Notes: generated by a model not told the origin, from the sequence alone. A DNA stretch of 64,000 bases from Burkholderia sp. Leaf177 (GCF_001424345.1 NZ_LMPF01000021.1:820-64819), one strand, 5' to 3'. Counted from the stretch's first letter, positions 8,340-17,068 are shown. A program made the numbers and translations.

Positions 8340-9497
8340 TCAGTGGACTCCTGCGGTGAGGGACGGAGCGTGGCCGTGGCTTGCGGTTACGGCCGTTGCG
8401 AGAATCTTGCAGTCGTCGTGGCGCCATGCCACGGCGGTTGCACTGCCGAGTGACGGAAGGTCGTGGTGCTGCGTATTGGGTACTTTGACGATCAGACTGT
8501 CGCCCGCGCCTTGTTCCCCAAGTTTCAAGTGAACGCGGTGATGGTCGCCGCAATACACGAGTTCTTCCACGCGCGCGGTCACCGTGTTGACGTCTGCCGC
8601 GCTTTGAATGCCTTCTGCCGATGCAATGTGCGCGCGCTCCGGGCGCAGCGCCAGCATGGCTTCTTCGCCGTTGCGCAAGCCCCGTCCGCAACGTCCGCGT
8701 ATGACCGCGCCGCCGGGCAACGCGAGCGTCGCCCAGTCCGAATCCTGATCGAGTACGCGGCCCATCAAGCCATTGTTCTCGCCAACAAAATTCGCCACGA
8801 ACGCGTTATGCGCGTTCTCATAGAGTTCCGTTGGCGTCGCTGCCTGCTGAATGCGGCCATCGGAGAAAACGGCGACGCGATCCGACATGGTCAGCGCTTC
8901 GGCCTGATCGTGCGTCACGTAGACCACCGTCAAGCCAAGCTCGCGATGCAGCCGCATGATTTCGTATTGCATGGTCTCGCGCAGACGTTTGTCGAGCGCG
9001 CCGAGCGGTTCATCCATCAGCACCACGCTCGGCTCGAACACGAGTGCGCGCGCGAGCGCCACGCGCTGCTGCTGTCCGCCCGATAGTTGCGCCGGCCGGC
9101 GTGCCGCAAGATGCGGCAACTCGACCATGTCCAGCGCGCGCTTCACACGCGCCTTTTGTTCTGTCTTGCCGATGCGCCGCACCGACAGCGGAAACGCGAC
9201 GTTCTGCTCGATCGTCAGGTGCGGGAAGAGCGCGTAGTTCTGGAACACCATGCCGATGTCGCGCTGATGCGGCGGTTTATCGTCGAGACGTTTTCCGTTC
9301 AGGCGAATCTCGCCTTGCGTGGCCGATTCGAAACCCGCGAGCATCATCAGCGTGGTGGTCTTGCCCGATCCGGACGGTCCGAGCAACGAGACGAACTCGC
9401 CTTTGGCGACATCGAGATCGAGTCCTTCCACGACGTAATGAACGCCGTCATATGTCTTGCTCACGCCCGCGAAGGAGATGAAGGAGTGCGATGACAT
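8340..9497 (-). CDS. ABC transporter ATP-binding protein (PotA-like)
   Basis: A 385-residue ATPase of the PotA/CysA/MalK class. Visible in order are the Walker A motif GPSGSGKTT near residue 41, the Q-loop, the signature LSGGQQQRVALARAL, Walker B VVLMDEPLGALD, the switch His in VYVTHDQAEALTMSD, and a C-terminal TOBE region from about residue 280. It energises the importer with the two permeases below it. It starts 27 bases after the Rieske oxygenase gene, in the same leftward operon. Confidence 0.95.
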   Translation of the reverse strand: MSSHSFISFAGVSKTYDGVHYVVEGLDLDVAKGEFVSLLGPSGSGKTTTLMMLAGFESATQGEIRLNGKRLDDKPPHQRDIGMVFQNYALFPHLTIEQNVAFPLSVRRIGKTEQKARVKRALDMVELPHLAARRPAQLSGGQQQRVALARALVFEPSVVLMDEPLGALDKRLRETMQYEIMRLHRELGLTVVYVTHDQAEALTMSDRVAVFSDGRIQQAATPTELYENAHNAFVANFVGENNGLMGRVLDQDSDWATLALPGGAVIRGRCGRGLRNGEEAMLALRPERAHIASAEGIQSAADVNTVTARVEELVYCGDHHRVHLKLGEQGAGDSLIVKVPNTQHHDLPSLGSATAVAWRHDDCKILATAVTASHGHAPSLTAGVH

Positions 9498-9524
9498 CGT
9501 GTCGTGTTTAATGAGTGTTCGGAA

Positions 9525-10670
9525 TCAGGCGAGCTGTCTTGCAAGGTAGCGCGCAAAGTCGTAATTAGGCCTTTCCAGATGACTCAGGTGTCCCGGCTTC
9601 GCAAGCGGCGCGCTCACACCGCGAAACACCGCTTGCACGCCACGCCGGTCTTCTTCGTTGACTGCGTCGAGCAATGCTTTAAGCGTCGTCATGTATTCAT
9701 TGGCCTTCGGATCGGCGATGAACTCAGGCGCAAGGCCGCCGCCAAAGCGGATGTGTACGCGGCTGGTTCCTACAGGCTGCAGCACGAGATACCAGAAGTA
9801 GCCAGGCGTGAGCGTCACGAGGTGAGTCGGGTAGATCGCGAGCAGCGCCGTCGTCTTGCGCCAGTGACCTTGCAACCGATGATTGTCCGGATGCGCCTGG
9901 CCGATGGGCAACGACGCTTCCTTCGTGATCCAGTGATAGTTGAACGCGTCGCTGCCGGGCGGGCATTCCATCTCTTCAAGTCGCGAATGCGGTCCAACGG
10001 TCGCGCGATGCAGCATGGGAAGGTGATAACTCTCCATGAAGTTCTCGGCGAGGATTTTCCAGTTGGTATCCCACACGTGTTCTTCGTAGAACGTTTCCTT
10101 GTAATCGGTCATGCCGTAGTCGGCGATCAACTCGGTGAGGCCTGCGAGCTTCGCGGCAACGGGCGGCGCGTCGGCGTTGAGCGTGACGTAGATCCAACCT
10201 TGCCAGAGCTCGTATCGGACCTGTGGCAAGCGGTAGTTCTCTTTGCAAAAGCCGCTTTGACGATCCATCATGGGAGCGCCGCTCAACGCACCGTCGAGCG
10301 TGTAGTTCCACGCGTGATAAGGGCAGACGATTCGCCGTGTATTGCCGCGACCTTCGAGCAACACCGACATGCGATGCAAACATACGTTCGAGAACGCCTT
10401 CAGCTCCAGCTTCTCGTCGCGCAAGACCACTACCGGCTGTCCGTCGATATCCGCAGTGAGATAGTCGCCGGTCTCGGCAATCGCGCTTGCCCGGCCGACG
10501 CAAAGCCATTCGCTGCGGAAAATATTCTCTTGTTCGAGCGCGAGAAATTCAGCCGATGTGTAGACGGCGGGCGGCATGGAATGCGCGTCGCTGAAGGGAC
10601 GGTCGCAACCGGCCTGCAACTGGCGGACTATGTCGAGCCCGGCGCCGGATGCTGCCGCTGAAGATCCCAT
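9525..10670 (-). CDS. Aromatic-ring-hydroxylating-type Rieske oxygenase, alpha subunit
   Basis: A 381-residue Rieske non-haem iron oxygenase. The [2Fe-2S] ligands are C97 and H99 (VCLHR) and C116 and H119 (CPYHAW). The mononuclear iron site is at ENFMESYHLPMLH (H216 and H221), preceded by the bridging acidic region NWKILAEN. The overall look resembles choline, carnitine and stachydrine (proline betaine) monooxygenases more than ring-hydroxylating dioxygenases with beta subunits; this is a judgement by eye. No reductase or ferredoxin gene is nearby, so electrons must come from elsewhere. As first gene of the operon with the ABC importer, it probably starts oxidation of the imported compound. 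Confidence 0.88.
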   Translation of the reverse strand: MGSSAAASGAGLDIVRQLQAGCDRPFSDAHSMPPAVYTSAEFLALEQENIFRSEWLCVGRASAIAETGDYLTADIDGQPVVVLRDEKLELKAFSNVCLHRMSVLLEGRGNTRRIVCPYHAWNYTLDGALSGAPMMDRQSGFCKENYRLPQVRYELWQGWIYVTLNADAPPVAAKLAGLTELIADYGMTDYKETFYEEHVWDTNWKILAENFMESYHLPMLHRATVGPHSRLEEMECPPGSDAFNYHWITKEASLPIGQAHPDNHRLQGHWRKTTALLAIYPTHLVTLTPGYFWYLVLQPVGTSRVHIRFGGGLAPEFIADPKANEYMTTLKALLDAVNEEDRRGVQAVFRGVSAPLAKPGHLSHLERPNYDFARYLARQLA

Positions 10671-10822
10671 CGCGCCTCCCTGTCGTATTCAGTGGATGCT
10701 GCAACCTGTTTATCGACAGGCCGCTCGCTGCATGGACATCAATCTATCAAGTCAAATTACCAGCCAAAATATTGTTTTTGCATGTAGAACCAAGTTTTTT
10801 CCTATCCAGCAAACCGGGCGTT

Positions 10823-11788
10823 TCAACTTGAACGTTGGGCCTTGATTTGGGCTTCGCAAAAGGCGGCGAAGCGCTGCACGACCTGCCGGGGTTTCATGCT
10901 TCGGGACTGCGCAATGCCGAGTGTCGTGGCGTTCACTTCATCCTTGAATTGCTTGATCACGAAGTCCTCGCCGTCCACCGTGCGGCTCGATTTCAGCGGG
11001 AAATTAAGAATGCTGTAGCCAAGGCCGTTGGCGACCATGCCACGGACCACTTCCGGTTGCGACGAACGGAACGCCGCAATGGGACGTCCGCCGACAGCAT
11101 CGAAAAGACCGGCGAAATATTCGCGGCTATGAGGAAGATCGAGCATTACGTAAGGTTCATCGCGCAGGTCGGCGAGCGCCACGGCACGCTGTTTTGCCAG
11201 CCGATGATTCTTCGGCAGAATCACATAGGGCGGCAAGGAAAGCAGCGGCGTGAACGCAATGTCGTCGGTCAGATCGAGGTTGTATGTCAGCGCAATATCG
11301 AGCGAACCGTCGTGAAGGCCGCGCAGCAGATCGTCCTGATGCGCTTCGAGCGTGCGGAACGCAATGCCCACATGCCCCGCTATGAAGCGGCTCATCATGG
11401 CGGGCATGAGCGGCGGCGCGAGCGAAACCAGGCAGCCCAGCGTGATCGCGCCGGACATGCCGCCATCCATTTCCTTGGCCGCGGTCTGAAGGTCTTCCGC
11501 GTTCTTCAACAGGTCGCGCGCGCGGCCGAGCATCTCGCGTCCGGCCTGTGTCAGGGATAACCCGCTCGCATGATGCCGGATGAAAAGCTGCACGCCGAAC
11601 GACAGCTCGAGATCTGCAAGCGCCGTGGAAATGGACGGCTGCGAGATATGCAGCAGCTTCGCCGCAGCCGTGAACGACAACACTTCGGCCGTCACCACGA
11701 AGTACCTCAACTGCCTTAACGAATAGCGTAGTTGCGCAGGTTCCACGGTCTGCCCCGGTCTTTTGTCGTGCCTATTGTGCTTGGACAT
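10823..11788 (-). CDS. LysR-family transcriptional regulator of the catabolic locus
   Basis: A LysR regulator with an N-terminal winged helix-turn-helix (LRQLRYFVVTAEVLSFTAAA, then ISQPSISTALADLE) and a C-terminal periplasmic-binding-like effector domain. The frame is open to 11824; the ATG at 11788 is preferred because it leaves a normal 321-residue length, but neither start has a clear ribosome site. It lies between the leftward Rieske/ABC/PhyH operon (153 bases beyond its stop) and the rightward flavin-reductase operon, from which it is divergent. It is the natural candidate to control both arms. Confidence 0.9.
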   Translation of the reverse strand: MSKHNRHDKRPGQTVEPAQLRYSLRQLRYFVVTAEVLSFTAAAKLLHISQPSISTALADLELSFGVQLFIRHHASGLSLTQAGREMLGRARDLLKNAEDLQTAAKEMDGGMSGAITLGCLVSLAPPLMPAMMSRFIAGHVGIAFRTLEAHQDDLLRGLHDGSLDIALTYNLDLTDDIAFTPLLSLPPYVILPKNHRLAKQRAVALADLRDEPYVMLDLPHSREYFAGLFDAVGGRPIAAFRSSQPEVVRGMVANGLGYSILNFPLKSSRTVDGEDFVIKQFKDEVNATTLGIAQSRSMKPRQVVQRFAAFCEAQIKAQRSS

Positions 11789-11900
11789 AAATACGCTTGC
11801 ATAGGCAAAACCGATGATTTGCATTTTTTAAATATGTTTTTCGGATGCGGAGCACGAGCGTAGATTTTGCCCAAGGTCAGTGCAAACGCGAGGGGGCGGC

Positions 11901-12446
11901 ATGCGAACAGAGCAAACAGACAACGGTTTGATGGAAGCAGCGCCAGAGGTGCAGCGCGACCTGCGGGCCGCCTTTCTGGATTCGATGGCGTCCAATTCCA
12001 CATCGGTTCATGTCGTGACTACCGGCGCCGGCGGCGACCGTTTCGGGGTGACGGTCAGCGCGTGCAGCTCGGTTTGCGCGGACCCGCCCACGTTGCTCGT
12101 CTGCATCAATACGCGCAGCCCGGCGAACGCGGCCGTCGCGGCGAACGGCGTGTTCGCGGTGAACCTGTTGAACGTGGCGCAGCGCGGCATTGCCGATACC
12201 TTCGCTGGCCGCTCGGCGACCGCCAAGCCCTTCGATTTTTCGTGTTGCACGGTGACGGCGGGGACGCTCGACGTGCCGCTTATCGAAGGCGCGGTTGCCG
12301 CAATCGAATGCCGGCTCATTGCGCAGCAGACCATTGGCACGCATACGGTCTTTTTCGGCGAAGTGGCGGCAATCAGGCGCGCGCCCGCCGCGCATATGCC
12401 GCTGCTTTATTGCAAGCGCGATTACGGCCAGTTCCTGGCTTTCTAG
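11901..12446 (+). CDS. Flavin reductase (HpaC/NADH:FMN oxidoreductase-like domain)
   Basis: A 181-residue flavin reductase that supplies free reduced flavin to a two-component monooxygenase. The FMN-binding pattern is visible: HVVTT near the start, FGVTVSACSSVCADPPTLLVC in the first third, ANAAVAANGVFAVNLL in the middle and the closing HMPLLYCKRDYGQF. The ATG at 11901 is chosen because GAGGGGG stands four bases before it; a GTG at 11880 is also in frame. The HpaB-type oxygenase follows after 51 bases, so the two are almost certainly partners. Confidence 0.9.
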   Translation: MRTEQTDNGLMEAAPEVQRDLRAAFLDSMASNSTSVHVVTTGAGGDRFGVTVSACSSVCADPPTLLVCINTRSPANAAVAANGVFAVNLLNVAQRGIADTFAGRSATAKPFDFSCCTVTAGTLDVPLIEGAVAAIECRLIAQQTIGTHTVFFGEVAAIRRAPAAHMPLLYCKRDYGQFLAF

Positions 12447-12497
12447 GCAAATCTGAACCACGGTATTTCCAACGGATCAACGGATCGAGGCACAGCA

Positions 12498-13982
12498 ATG
12501 ATCAGAACAGGCGAGCAATATCGCGAGTCCATTCGAGACGGACGGCAGGTCTGGATCAACGGCGAACGCGTGAAGGACGTGACCACGCATCCCATGTTCA
12601 AGCCTATCGTGGATATCCGCGCGCGCATTTACGACATGGCGCACGAGAAGGCAACGCAGGACGTGATGAGCTACGTGGATGAAACAACCGGCGAGCGCAA
12701 CGCGGTCGGTCTGAAACTTCCGTACACGCAGCAGGACTGGCACGACAAGCGCCTCGCGGTCGATACGGTGCTGGATGACATCGGCGGAATCGCGACGCGC
12801 GTAGGCGATGAAACCATCGGCGAGATGTGGTCGCTCTACGACGGCAAGGACGTGCTCAACGAAGTCGATCCGCGTTTTGCGGCGAACATCGAGCGGCATA
12901 TCAATCGTGCGCTGCATGAAGATCCGTTCCACGTTTCCGCTAATACCGATCCGAAAGGCGACCGATCCAAACCGCCCCAGGAGCAGGACCCGGACATGCT
13001 TTTGCATGTGGTGAAGGAAACGGATGCGGGCATCGTGGTGCGAGGCGCGAAGTATGAAACGGCCGCGGCCTATGCGAACCAGGCGTTCGTGAAGCCGACC
13101 ATCGCGAATTGGGGCGATGCCAAACTGTCCGACTATGCAGTCGGTTTCGTGGTGAACATGTCGGCGCCGGGGCTCAAGTTCATCTGCCGCACGGGCTTTG
13201 CCGGCCGCGCGAATCCGGAAGATTATCCGCTGTCGAATCGCTGCGATGAAGTCGATACCTTGCTGATTTTCGACAACGTCCTGATCCCTTGGGAAGACGT
13301 GCTGTTCTATCAACACACGAAGGCGGCCACGTTCATTCGTTCTACGTTGCATCGATACAGCGCGTTCGCGTTTGTCCAGCGCAACCTGCGGCTCGCCGAC
13401 CTCATGATCGGCGCGGCGTTGTTCAACGCGCGGCAAACCGGCCTGGAAAAGCAGCAGGCGGTGCAAGAGAAATTGTCGACGCTCGCGGTGTATCGCGAGA
13501 CCATCAATGCGCATTTGACGGCATCGATTGCGTGCGGCGAACGCAGTCCCGCCGGTCTGATGATGCCCAACCAATCGCTGCTTTATACGGGCCGCGTGCA
13601 GGCATGTTCGCGTCTTCACGAAATGATGCATCTCGCGCGCGAACTCTGCGGCGGACAGATTTGCGTGACGCCGGATTCGGCATCGTTTGCCAATCCCGAG
13701 ATCAGCGGATGGCTGGACAAGTTCTATACCGTCAATGACAACTGGGTCTCCGACGACCGCCGCAAGCTGCTGGCGTTCGCACGCGACTTGCTGAACTCGG
13801 ACTACGCGGGGCATCGGCTCACGTTCCAGTTGTTTGCCCAGTCGCCGCCGTTCGCGCATCTCGGCGCGGTGTTCCGCAACTTCGATTTCGACAGCACGCT
13901 CGGTTATGTGAAGAAGGCGGCCAACCTGTCGGACCGTGTCGTTCAATCCAGCGCCGAGCCGCGGCTCAAGCGCGTTGTGTGA
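12498..13982 (+). CDS. 4-hydroxyphenylacetate 3-hydroxylase (HpaB) family flavin monooxygenase
   Basis: A 494-residue oxygenase component of a two-component FADH2-dependent monooxygenase. It has the family's acyl-CoA-dehydrogenase-like fold: MIRTGEQYRESIRDGRQVWINGE at the start is typical of HpaB, PvcC and chlorophenol hydroxylases, as are FDNVLIPWEDVLFY and the RELCGGQ segment near residues 390-396. Known relatives hydroxylate phenols or related electron-rich rings. Immediate neighbours (RidA, DUF1028, ArgE-type deacylase) do not belong to the HPA meta-cleavage pathway, and none of the hpaEDFGHI genes is present, so the true substrate is probably not 4-hydroxyphenylacetate. The RidA gene starts seven bases after its stop. 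Confidence 0.9.
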   Translation: MIRTGEQYRESIRDGRQVWINGERVKDVTTHPMFKPIVDIRARIYDMAHEKATQDVMSYVDETTGERNAVGLKLPYTQQDWHDKRLAVDTVLDDIGGIATRVGDETIGEMWSLYDGKDVLNEVDPRFAANIERHINRALHEDPFHVSANTDPKGDRSKPPQEQDPDMLLHVVKETDAGIVVRGAKYETAAAYANQAFVKPTIANWGDAKLSDYAVGFVVNMSAPGLKFICRTGFAGRANPEDYPLSNRCDEVDTLLIFDNVLIPWEDVLFYQHTKAATFIRSTLHRYSAFAFVQRNLRLADLMIGAALFNARQTGLEKQQAVQEKLSTLAVYRETINAHLTASIACGERSPAGLMMPNQSLLYTGRVQACSRLHEMMHLARELCGGQICVTPDSASFANPEISGWLDKFYTVNDNWVSDDRRKLLAFARDLLNSDYAGHRLTFQLFAQSPPFAHLGAVFRNFDFDSTLGYVKKAANLSDRVVQSSAEPRLKRVV

Positions 13983-13989
13983 GGTGTCC

Positions 13990-14403
13990 ATGAGCCATAC
14001 ACGCATCCGCAAGTTCAATACGCGCGAGACGTATCCCGAGCAGAAACTCGATAACGATCTGTGCCAGGCGGTCGTCGCGAACGGAACGGTTTATTTGCGC
14101 GGACAGATCGGTCAGGATCTGGACACGCGCGAATCGGTGGGCATAGGCGACGTCGGTGCGCAAGCGGAAAAGGCGATGGCCAATATCGCCATGTTGCTCG
14201 GCGAAGCCGGCAGCAAGCTGGAAGATATTTGCAAGATCACCATTTATCTCGTCGATATCCGGTATCGCGAAGCGGTGTACACGGTGGTCGGAAAATGGCT
14301 GAAGGGTGTGTATCCGGTGTCGACGGGTATTGTGGTTTCAGCCCTCGCGCGGCCCGAGTGGCTCGTTGAGATCGATGTGATCGCCGTCATTCCGAATAGC
14401 TAG
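13990..14403 (+). CDS. RidA/YjgF/RutC family enamine-imine deaminase
   Basis: A 137-residue RidA-family protein. These trimeric enzymes hydrolyse reactive enamines and imines to ketones and ammonia, or do so as dedicated pathway steps (3-aminoacrylate, 2-aminomuconate). The family signature is at the end (LARPEWLVEIDVIAV), with the catalytic Arg of the RP motif, plus YLRGQIGQD and the central KITIYLVD. The ATG at 13990 has GAGGTG just upstream; the frame is open to 13936. It sits in the middle of the monooxygenase operon, which points to a nitrogenous intermediate. Confidence 0.92.
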   Translation: MSHTRIRKFNTRETYPEQKLDNDLCQAVVANGTVYLRGQIGQDLDTRESVGIGDVGAQAEKAMANIAMLLGEAGSKLEDICKITIYLVDIRYREAVYTVVGKWLKGVYPVSTGIVVSALARPEWLVEIDVIAVIPNS

Positions 14404-14414
14404 AGGAGAGTTGC

Positions 14415-15086
14415 ATGACGTTTTCACTGGCTGGCCGATGCGAGCGCACAGGCATGATCGGCGGCATTGTATGCAGTTCGAGCATCGCGGTTCCCAGCCG
14501 TTGTTTGTGGGCGAGTCCGCATGGCGTTGTGCTCAGCCAGAACGTGACTGATCCGCGTCTCGGCGTGCTCGGCTTGCAGTTGCTTTCGCAAGGTTTCGGT
14601 GCTGAAAGCACCTTGCAACAATTGCAGCATGCGCGTCCTTATGCGGAGTGGCGCCAGCTTGCCGTACTCGATGCCGACGGTTCGTGCGGTGCCGCGACGG
14701 GTGAAAAAGGGCTGGGTATAATCGTGACGCAGCTGGGGCGGGACTGCGTTGCAGCGGGTAATCTGCTTGCGCACGACGGCATACCATCCGCGATGGTCGA
14801 AGCCTTTGAAGCGTCGCACGCAAGCTCGCTTTCCGATCGACTGATCACGGCGCTCGAAGCCGGCGCGGCCGCGGGTGGCGAGGCAGGTCCCGTGCATTCA
14901 GCTGGGTTCTGCGTGTATGGACGAGAGGTCTGGCCGCTCGCGGAGTTACGTGTGGATTGGTCCGATCAGCCCATAGCCGATCTGCGTGCGCTCTGGCAGC
15001 GCTACGAACCGCAGATGAACGACTACGCAATGCGCGCGAAGCGTCCCGAGCAGGCACCCTCGTACGGAGTACCCGGAGATCTCTAG
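14415..15086 (+). CDS. DUF1028 family protein
   Basis: A 223-residue protein of the DUF1028 family. The start MTFSLAGRCERTGMIGGIV and the PHGVVLSQNVTDPRLGVLGL stretch are characteristic, and the fold is thought to be of the Ntn-hydrolase type. No reaction is firmly established for the family. It lies 11 bases after RidA and 3 bases before the ArgE-type deacylase, so it is co-translated with them. Its place between a deaminase and a deacylase suggests a hydrolytic or amidase step on the same nitrogen compound, which is inference. Confidence 0.88.
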   Translation: MTFSLAGRCERTGMIGGIVCSSSIAVPSRCLWASPHGVVLSQNVTDPRLGVLGLQLLSQGFGAESTLQQLQHARPYAEWRQLAVLDADGSCGAATGEKGLGIIVTQLGRDCVAAGNLLAHDGIPSAMVEAFEASHASSLSDRLITALEAGAAAGGEAGPVHSAGFCVYGREVWPLAELRVDWSDQPIADLRALWQRYEPQMNDYAMRAKRPEQAPSYGVPGDL

Positions 15087-15089
15087 CTA

Positions 15090-16280
15090 ATGAAGCACGC
15101 TTTGCTCGATGACACGCTCGACCTGCTGAACGACCTGATCGCCTTCGATACCCGCAGCTCGGAATCGAACTTGAAGCTGATCAAATACGTGCAGCACTAT
15201 CTAAGCAAGCACGGCGTGGAGTCGTCCCTCGTTTTCGATGAAACCGGCCGCAAGGCGAACCTGTACGCGACTATCGGCCCGAAAAACAGGGCGGGGTTGT
15301 GTTTGTCGGGTCATACCGACGTGGTGCCTGCCGCCGGTCAGCCTTGGACCGTGCCGCCGTTCGAAATGACGCGTGGCAGCGACCGTGTATTCGGGCGTGG
15401 CACCGCTGACATGAAGGGGTTTATTGCCGCGGTGCTTGCGAGCGTGCCGCACTTCGTCGCGACCTGCAAGGAGGTGCCTATCCACCTCGCTTTCAGCTAC
15501 GACGAAGAAGTCGGTTGCCGTGGCGTGCGCGGCTTGTTGCGCGAACTCGCGGCGGCGCCGGTGAAGCCGCTCGCATGCATTATCGGTGAGCCGACGAGCA
15601 TGCAGGTTGCGGTCGCGCACAAGGGCAAAAAGGCGTATCGATGCTGCGTGAAAGGCCTTGCCGGGCATTCCGCGCTGACGCATCTTGGCGTCAACGCGGT
15701 GGATTTCGCGGCGGAACTCGTGACCTTCTTAAGGCGCACGCAGCGCGATTTGCGGACCTCGGCAACGCTCGATCACGATTTCGATCCTCCGTACACGACC
15801 ATTCATACGGGGCGTTTGAACGGCGGTATTGCGTTGAACGTGATTCCGGATCACGCGCAGGTTGAATTCGAAATCCGCAATCTTCCCGCCGACAACGCGG
15901 ACGCCATCGTGGAAACCATCGCGCAATACGCGGACACGGAACTCGTCGGCACCATGCGCGAGACGTTCGCGGAAAGTGGTATCGACTGGGAACAGCTTGT
16001 GGATTATCCGGCGCTGTCCGATCAGGCCGCAGCCGGCTGGTTGCGCGAACTGGCATGCGCTGCGGCTGAACGCAACGACGTGCGCACACTCGCGTTCGGA
16101 ACCGAAGGTGGTCTGTTTCAATCGATAGGAATCCCCACGGTCGTATGCGGACCGGGTTCCATCGAGCAAGGACATAAGGCCGATGAATACGTCGAGCTCG
16201 AGCAGCTTTCCAAATGCTTGAGCTTTCTTGGCAAACTCTCGGCGAGTTTGCCGGCGACCTTGACAATCGGCCAGTCTTGA
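15090..16280 (+). CDS. Acetylornithine deacetylase-like M20 metallohydrolase (ArgE type)
   Basis: A 396-residue zinc hydrolase that removes an acyl group from an amino acid or amine. Metal ligands and catalytic residues are in place: SGHTDVVP (His), GRGTADMKG (bridging Asp), DEEVGCRG (catalytic and ligand Glu) and GPGSIEQGHKADEY (distal His). An intervening dimerisation domain spans about residues 185-300. It is the last gene of the rightward arm. Catabolic paralogues of ArgE include the N-acetyl-diaminobutyrate deacetylase of ectoine breakdown; a role in the arginine pathway is unlikely in this setting. Confidence 0.9.
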   Translation: MKHALLDDTLDLLNDLIAFDTRSSESNLKLIKYVQHYLSKHGVESSLVFDETGRKANLYATIGPKNRAGLCLSGHTDVVPAAGQPWTVPPFEMTRGSDRVFGRGTADMKGFIAAVLASVPHFVATCKEVPIHLAFSYDEEVGCRGVRGLLRELAAAPVKPLACIIGEPTSMQVAVAHKGKKAYRCCVKGLAGHSALTHLGVNAVDFAAELVTFLRRTQRDLRTSATLDHDFDPPYTTIHTGRLNGGIALNVIPDHAQVEFEIRNLPADNADAIVETIAQYADTELVGTMRETFAESGIDWEQLVDYPALSDQAAAGWLRELACAAAERNDVRTLAFGTEGGLFQSIGIPTVVCGPGSIEQGHKADEYVELEQLSKCLSFLGKLSASLPATLTIGQS

Positions 16281-16285
16281 AACGC

Positions 16286-16483
16286 TCAGTTGTATCCGAG
16301 GATGGCGCAGGCCGTGATATCGGCGCGGTCCGAGACGTTGCAGGCCAGGACGGTCATGGGCGCCTGAAGCATCGACATATAGGAGGAGTTTTGCTTTTCG
16401 ACTTTGGAGCCCGCCTTCATTACCTTGTTACGGCTTCCGGCAGTGGTCGACGATACAGCGTTGAGTTGATTGAACGTATTCAT
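16286..16483 (-). CDS. Hypothetical 65-residue protein
   Basis: A small frame convergent with the ArgE-type gene, its stop only five bases beyond that gene's stop. It begins MNTFNQLNAVSSTT, has a Lys/Ser-rich centre and a C-terminus with two Cys residues (VLACNVSDRADITACAIL). The composition is protein-like, not the Arg/Pro-rich pattern of shadow frames. A possible ribosome site (GAAGTGG) is rather far upstream, and an in-frame start at 16519 also exists. I recognise no family. Confidence 0.4.
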   Translation of the reverse strand: MNTFNQLNAVSSTTAGSRNKVMKAGSKVEKQNSSYMSMLQAPMTVLACNVSDRADITACAILGYN

Positions 16484-16855
16484 GTTAAACACCACTTCAG
16501 TAGTTATTGGCAAAAACAATTTTTTATTTGCTCACCGGGCACTCGCTGCGTAAGGCTTGCGGCGGTGTTATTCCAGTAAGCGCCAACCGAAGGGTTCGTG
16601 ACATAGGTAGTGTCACCAATGCGATGGCGCAAAGCACCACGGGCTGGGGCTCTGCATTATCTACCGTGTATTTGAGGCAACACTATTCTTGTTTTTTCGC
16701 TTAATGCGGCTAACCGCCATTCATGAGGTCGAGTGTTGAATGGTGTTTCGAATGACGTTCCAAATGAGTCGCCACGTCTGGAGCGATGCGTGAAAACGCG
16801 CGATGCATGCGTGGCCCATAAATCAAATTGAATCAAATTGACGCGTGCGTAGAAA
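16484..16855. other. AT-rich intergenic region
   Basis: No convincing gene is seen. Two T-rich runs (near 16518 and 16693) and a perfect 10-base tandem repeat at 16821-16840 are the only structure noticed. It separates the 65-residue frame from the DUF2934 gene. Confidence 0.5.
16821..16840. repeat. Perfect 10-base tandem duplication
   Basis: AATCAAATTG occurs twice head to tail, directly before the end of the leftward DUF2934 gene. It could be slippage or a tandem binding site. Confidence 0.6.
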
Positions 16856-17068
16856 CTATTCCGTTAACGGGCGATTAAGCGATGCATCCGGCTCCTCGCC
16901 AAACCCGGCGGTTTTGTCGTCAGCCGTGCTTTCGGAATCGCTTCCCGAAGACAATTGCTGGCGAGCCTTTTCCCAGTATTCATCCGACCGTCCTTCCGGA
17001 CTGCCGTCTTGTTCCCAGAGATAAAACGCTAGCGTGCGAATTTGCTCTTCCGACAATTGAACATCCAT
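16856..17068 (-). CDS. DUF2934 domain protein
   Basis: A 70-residue protein with the DUF2934 pattern: IRTLAFYLWEQDGSPEGRSD, then EYWEKARQQL, found in many short Burkholderiales and rhizobial proteins of unknown function. The remainder is acidic and Ser/Asp-rich. The ATG at 17068 is chosen because the domain begins a few residues later; the frame stays open to 17155 but that part is Arg-rich and unlikely. It follows the tartrate/malate dehydrogenase on the same strand. Confidence 0.75.
   Translation of the reverse strand: MDVQLSEEQIRTLAFYLWEQDGSPEGRSDEYWEKARQQLSSGSDSESTADDKTAGFGEEPDASLNRPLTE

Noticed and set aside
12498..13982. Calling the monooxygenase hpaB with 4-hydroxyphenylacetate as substrate
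   Set aside because: None of the other hpa genes is present, and the neighbours (RidA, DUF1028, ArgE-type) point elsewhere.
12477..14018. Minus-strand open frame of 513 codons opposite the HpaB-type gene
   Set aside because: It is rich in Arg and His and has no recognisable motif; the plus strand carries a clear family member with a ribosome site, so this is a high-GC shadow frame.
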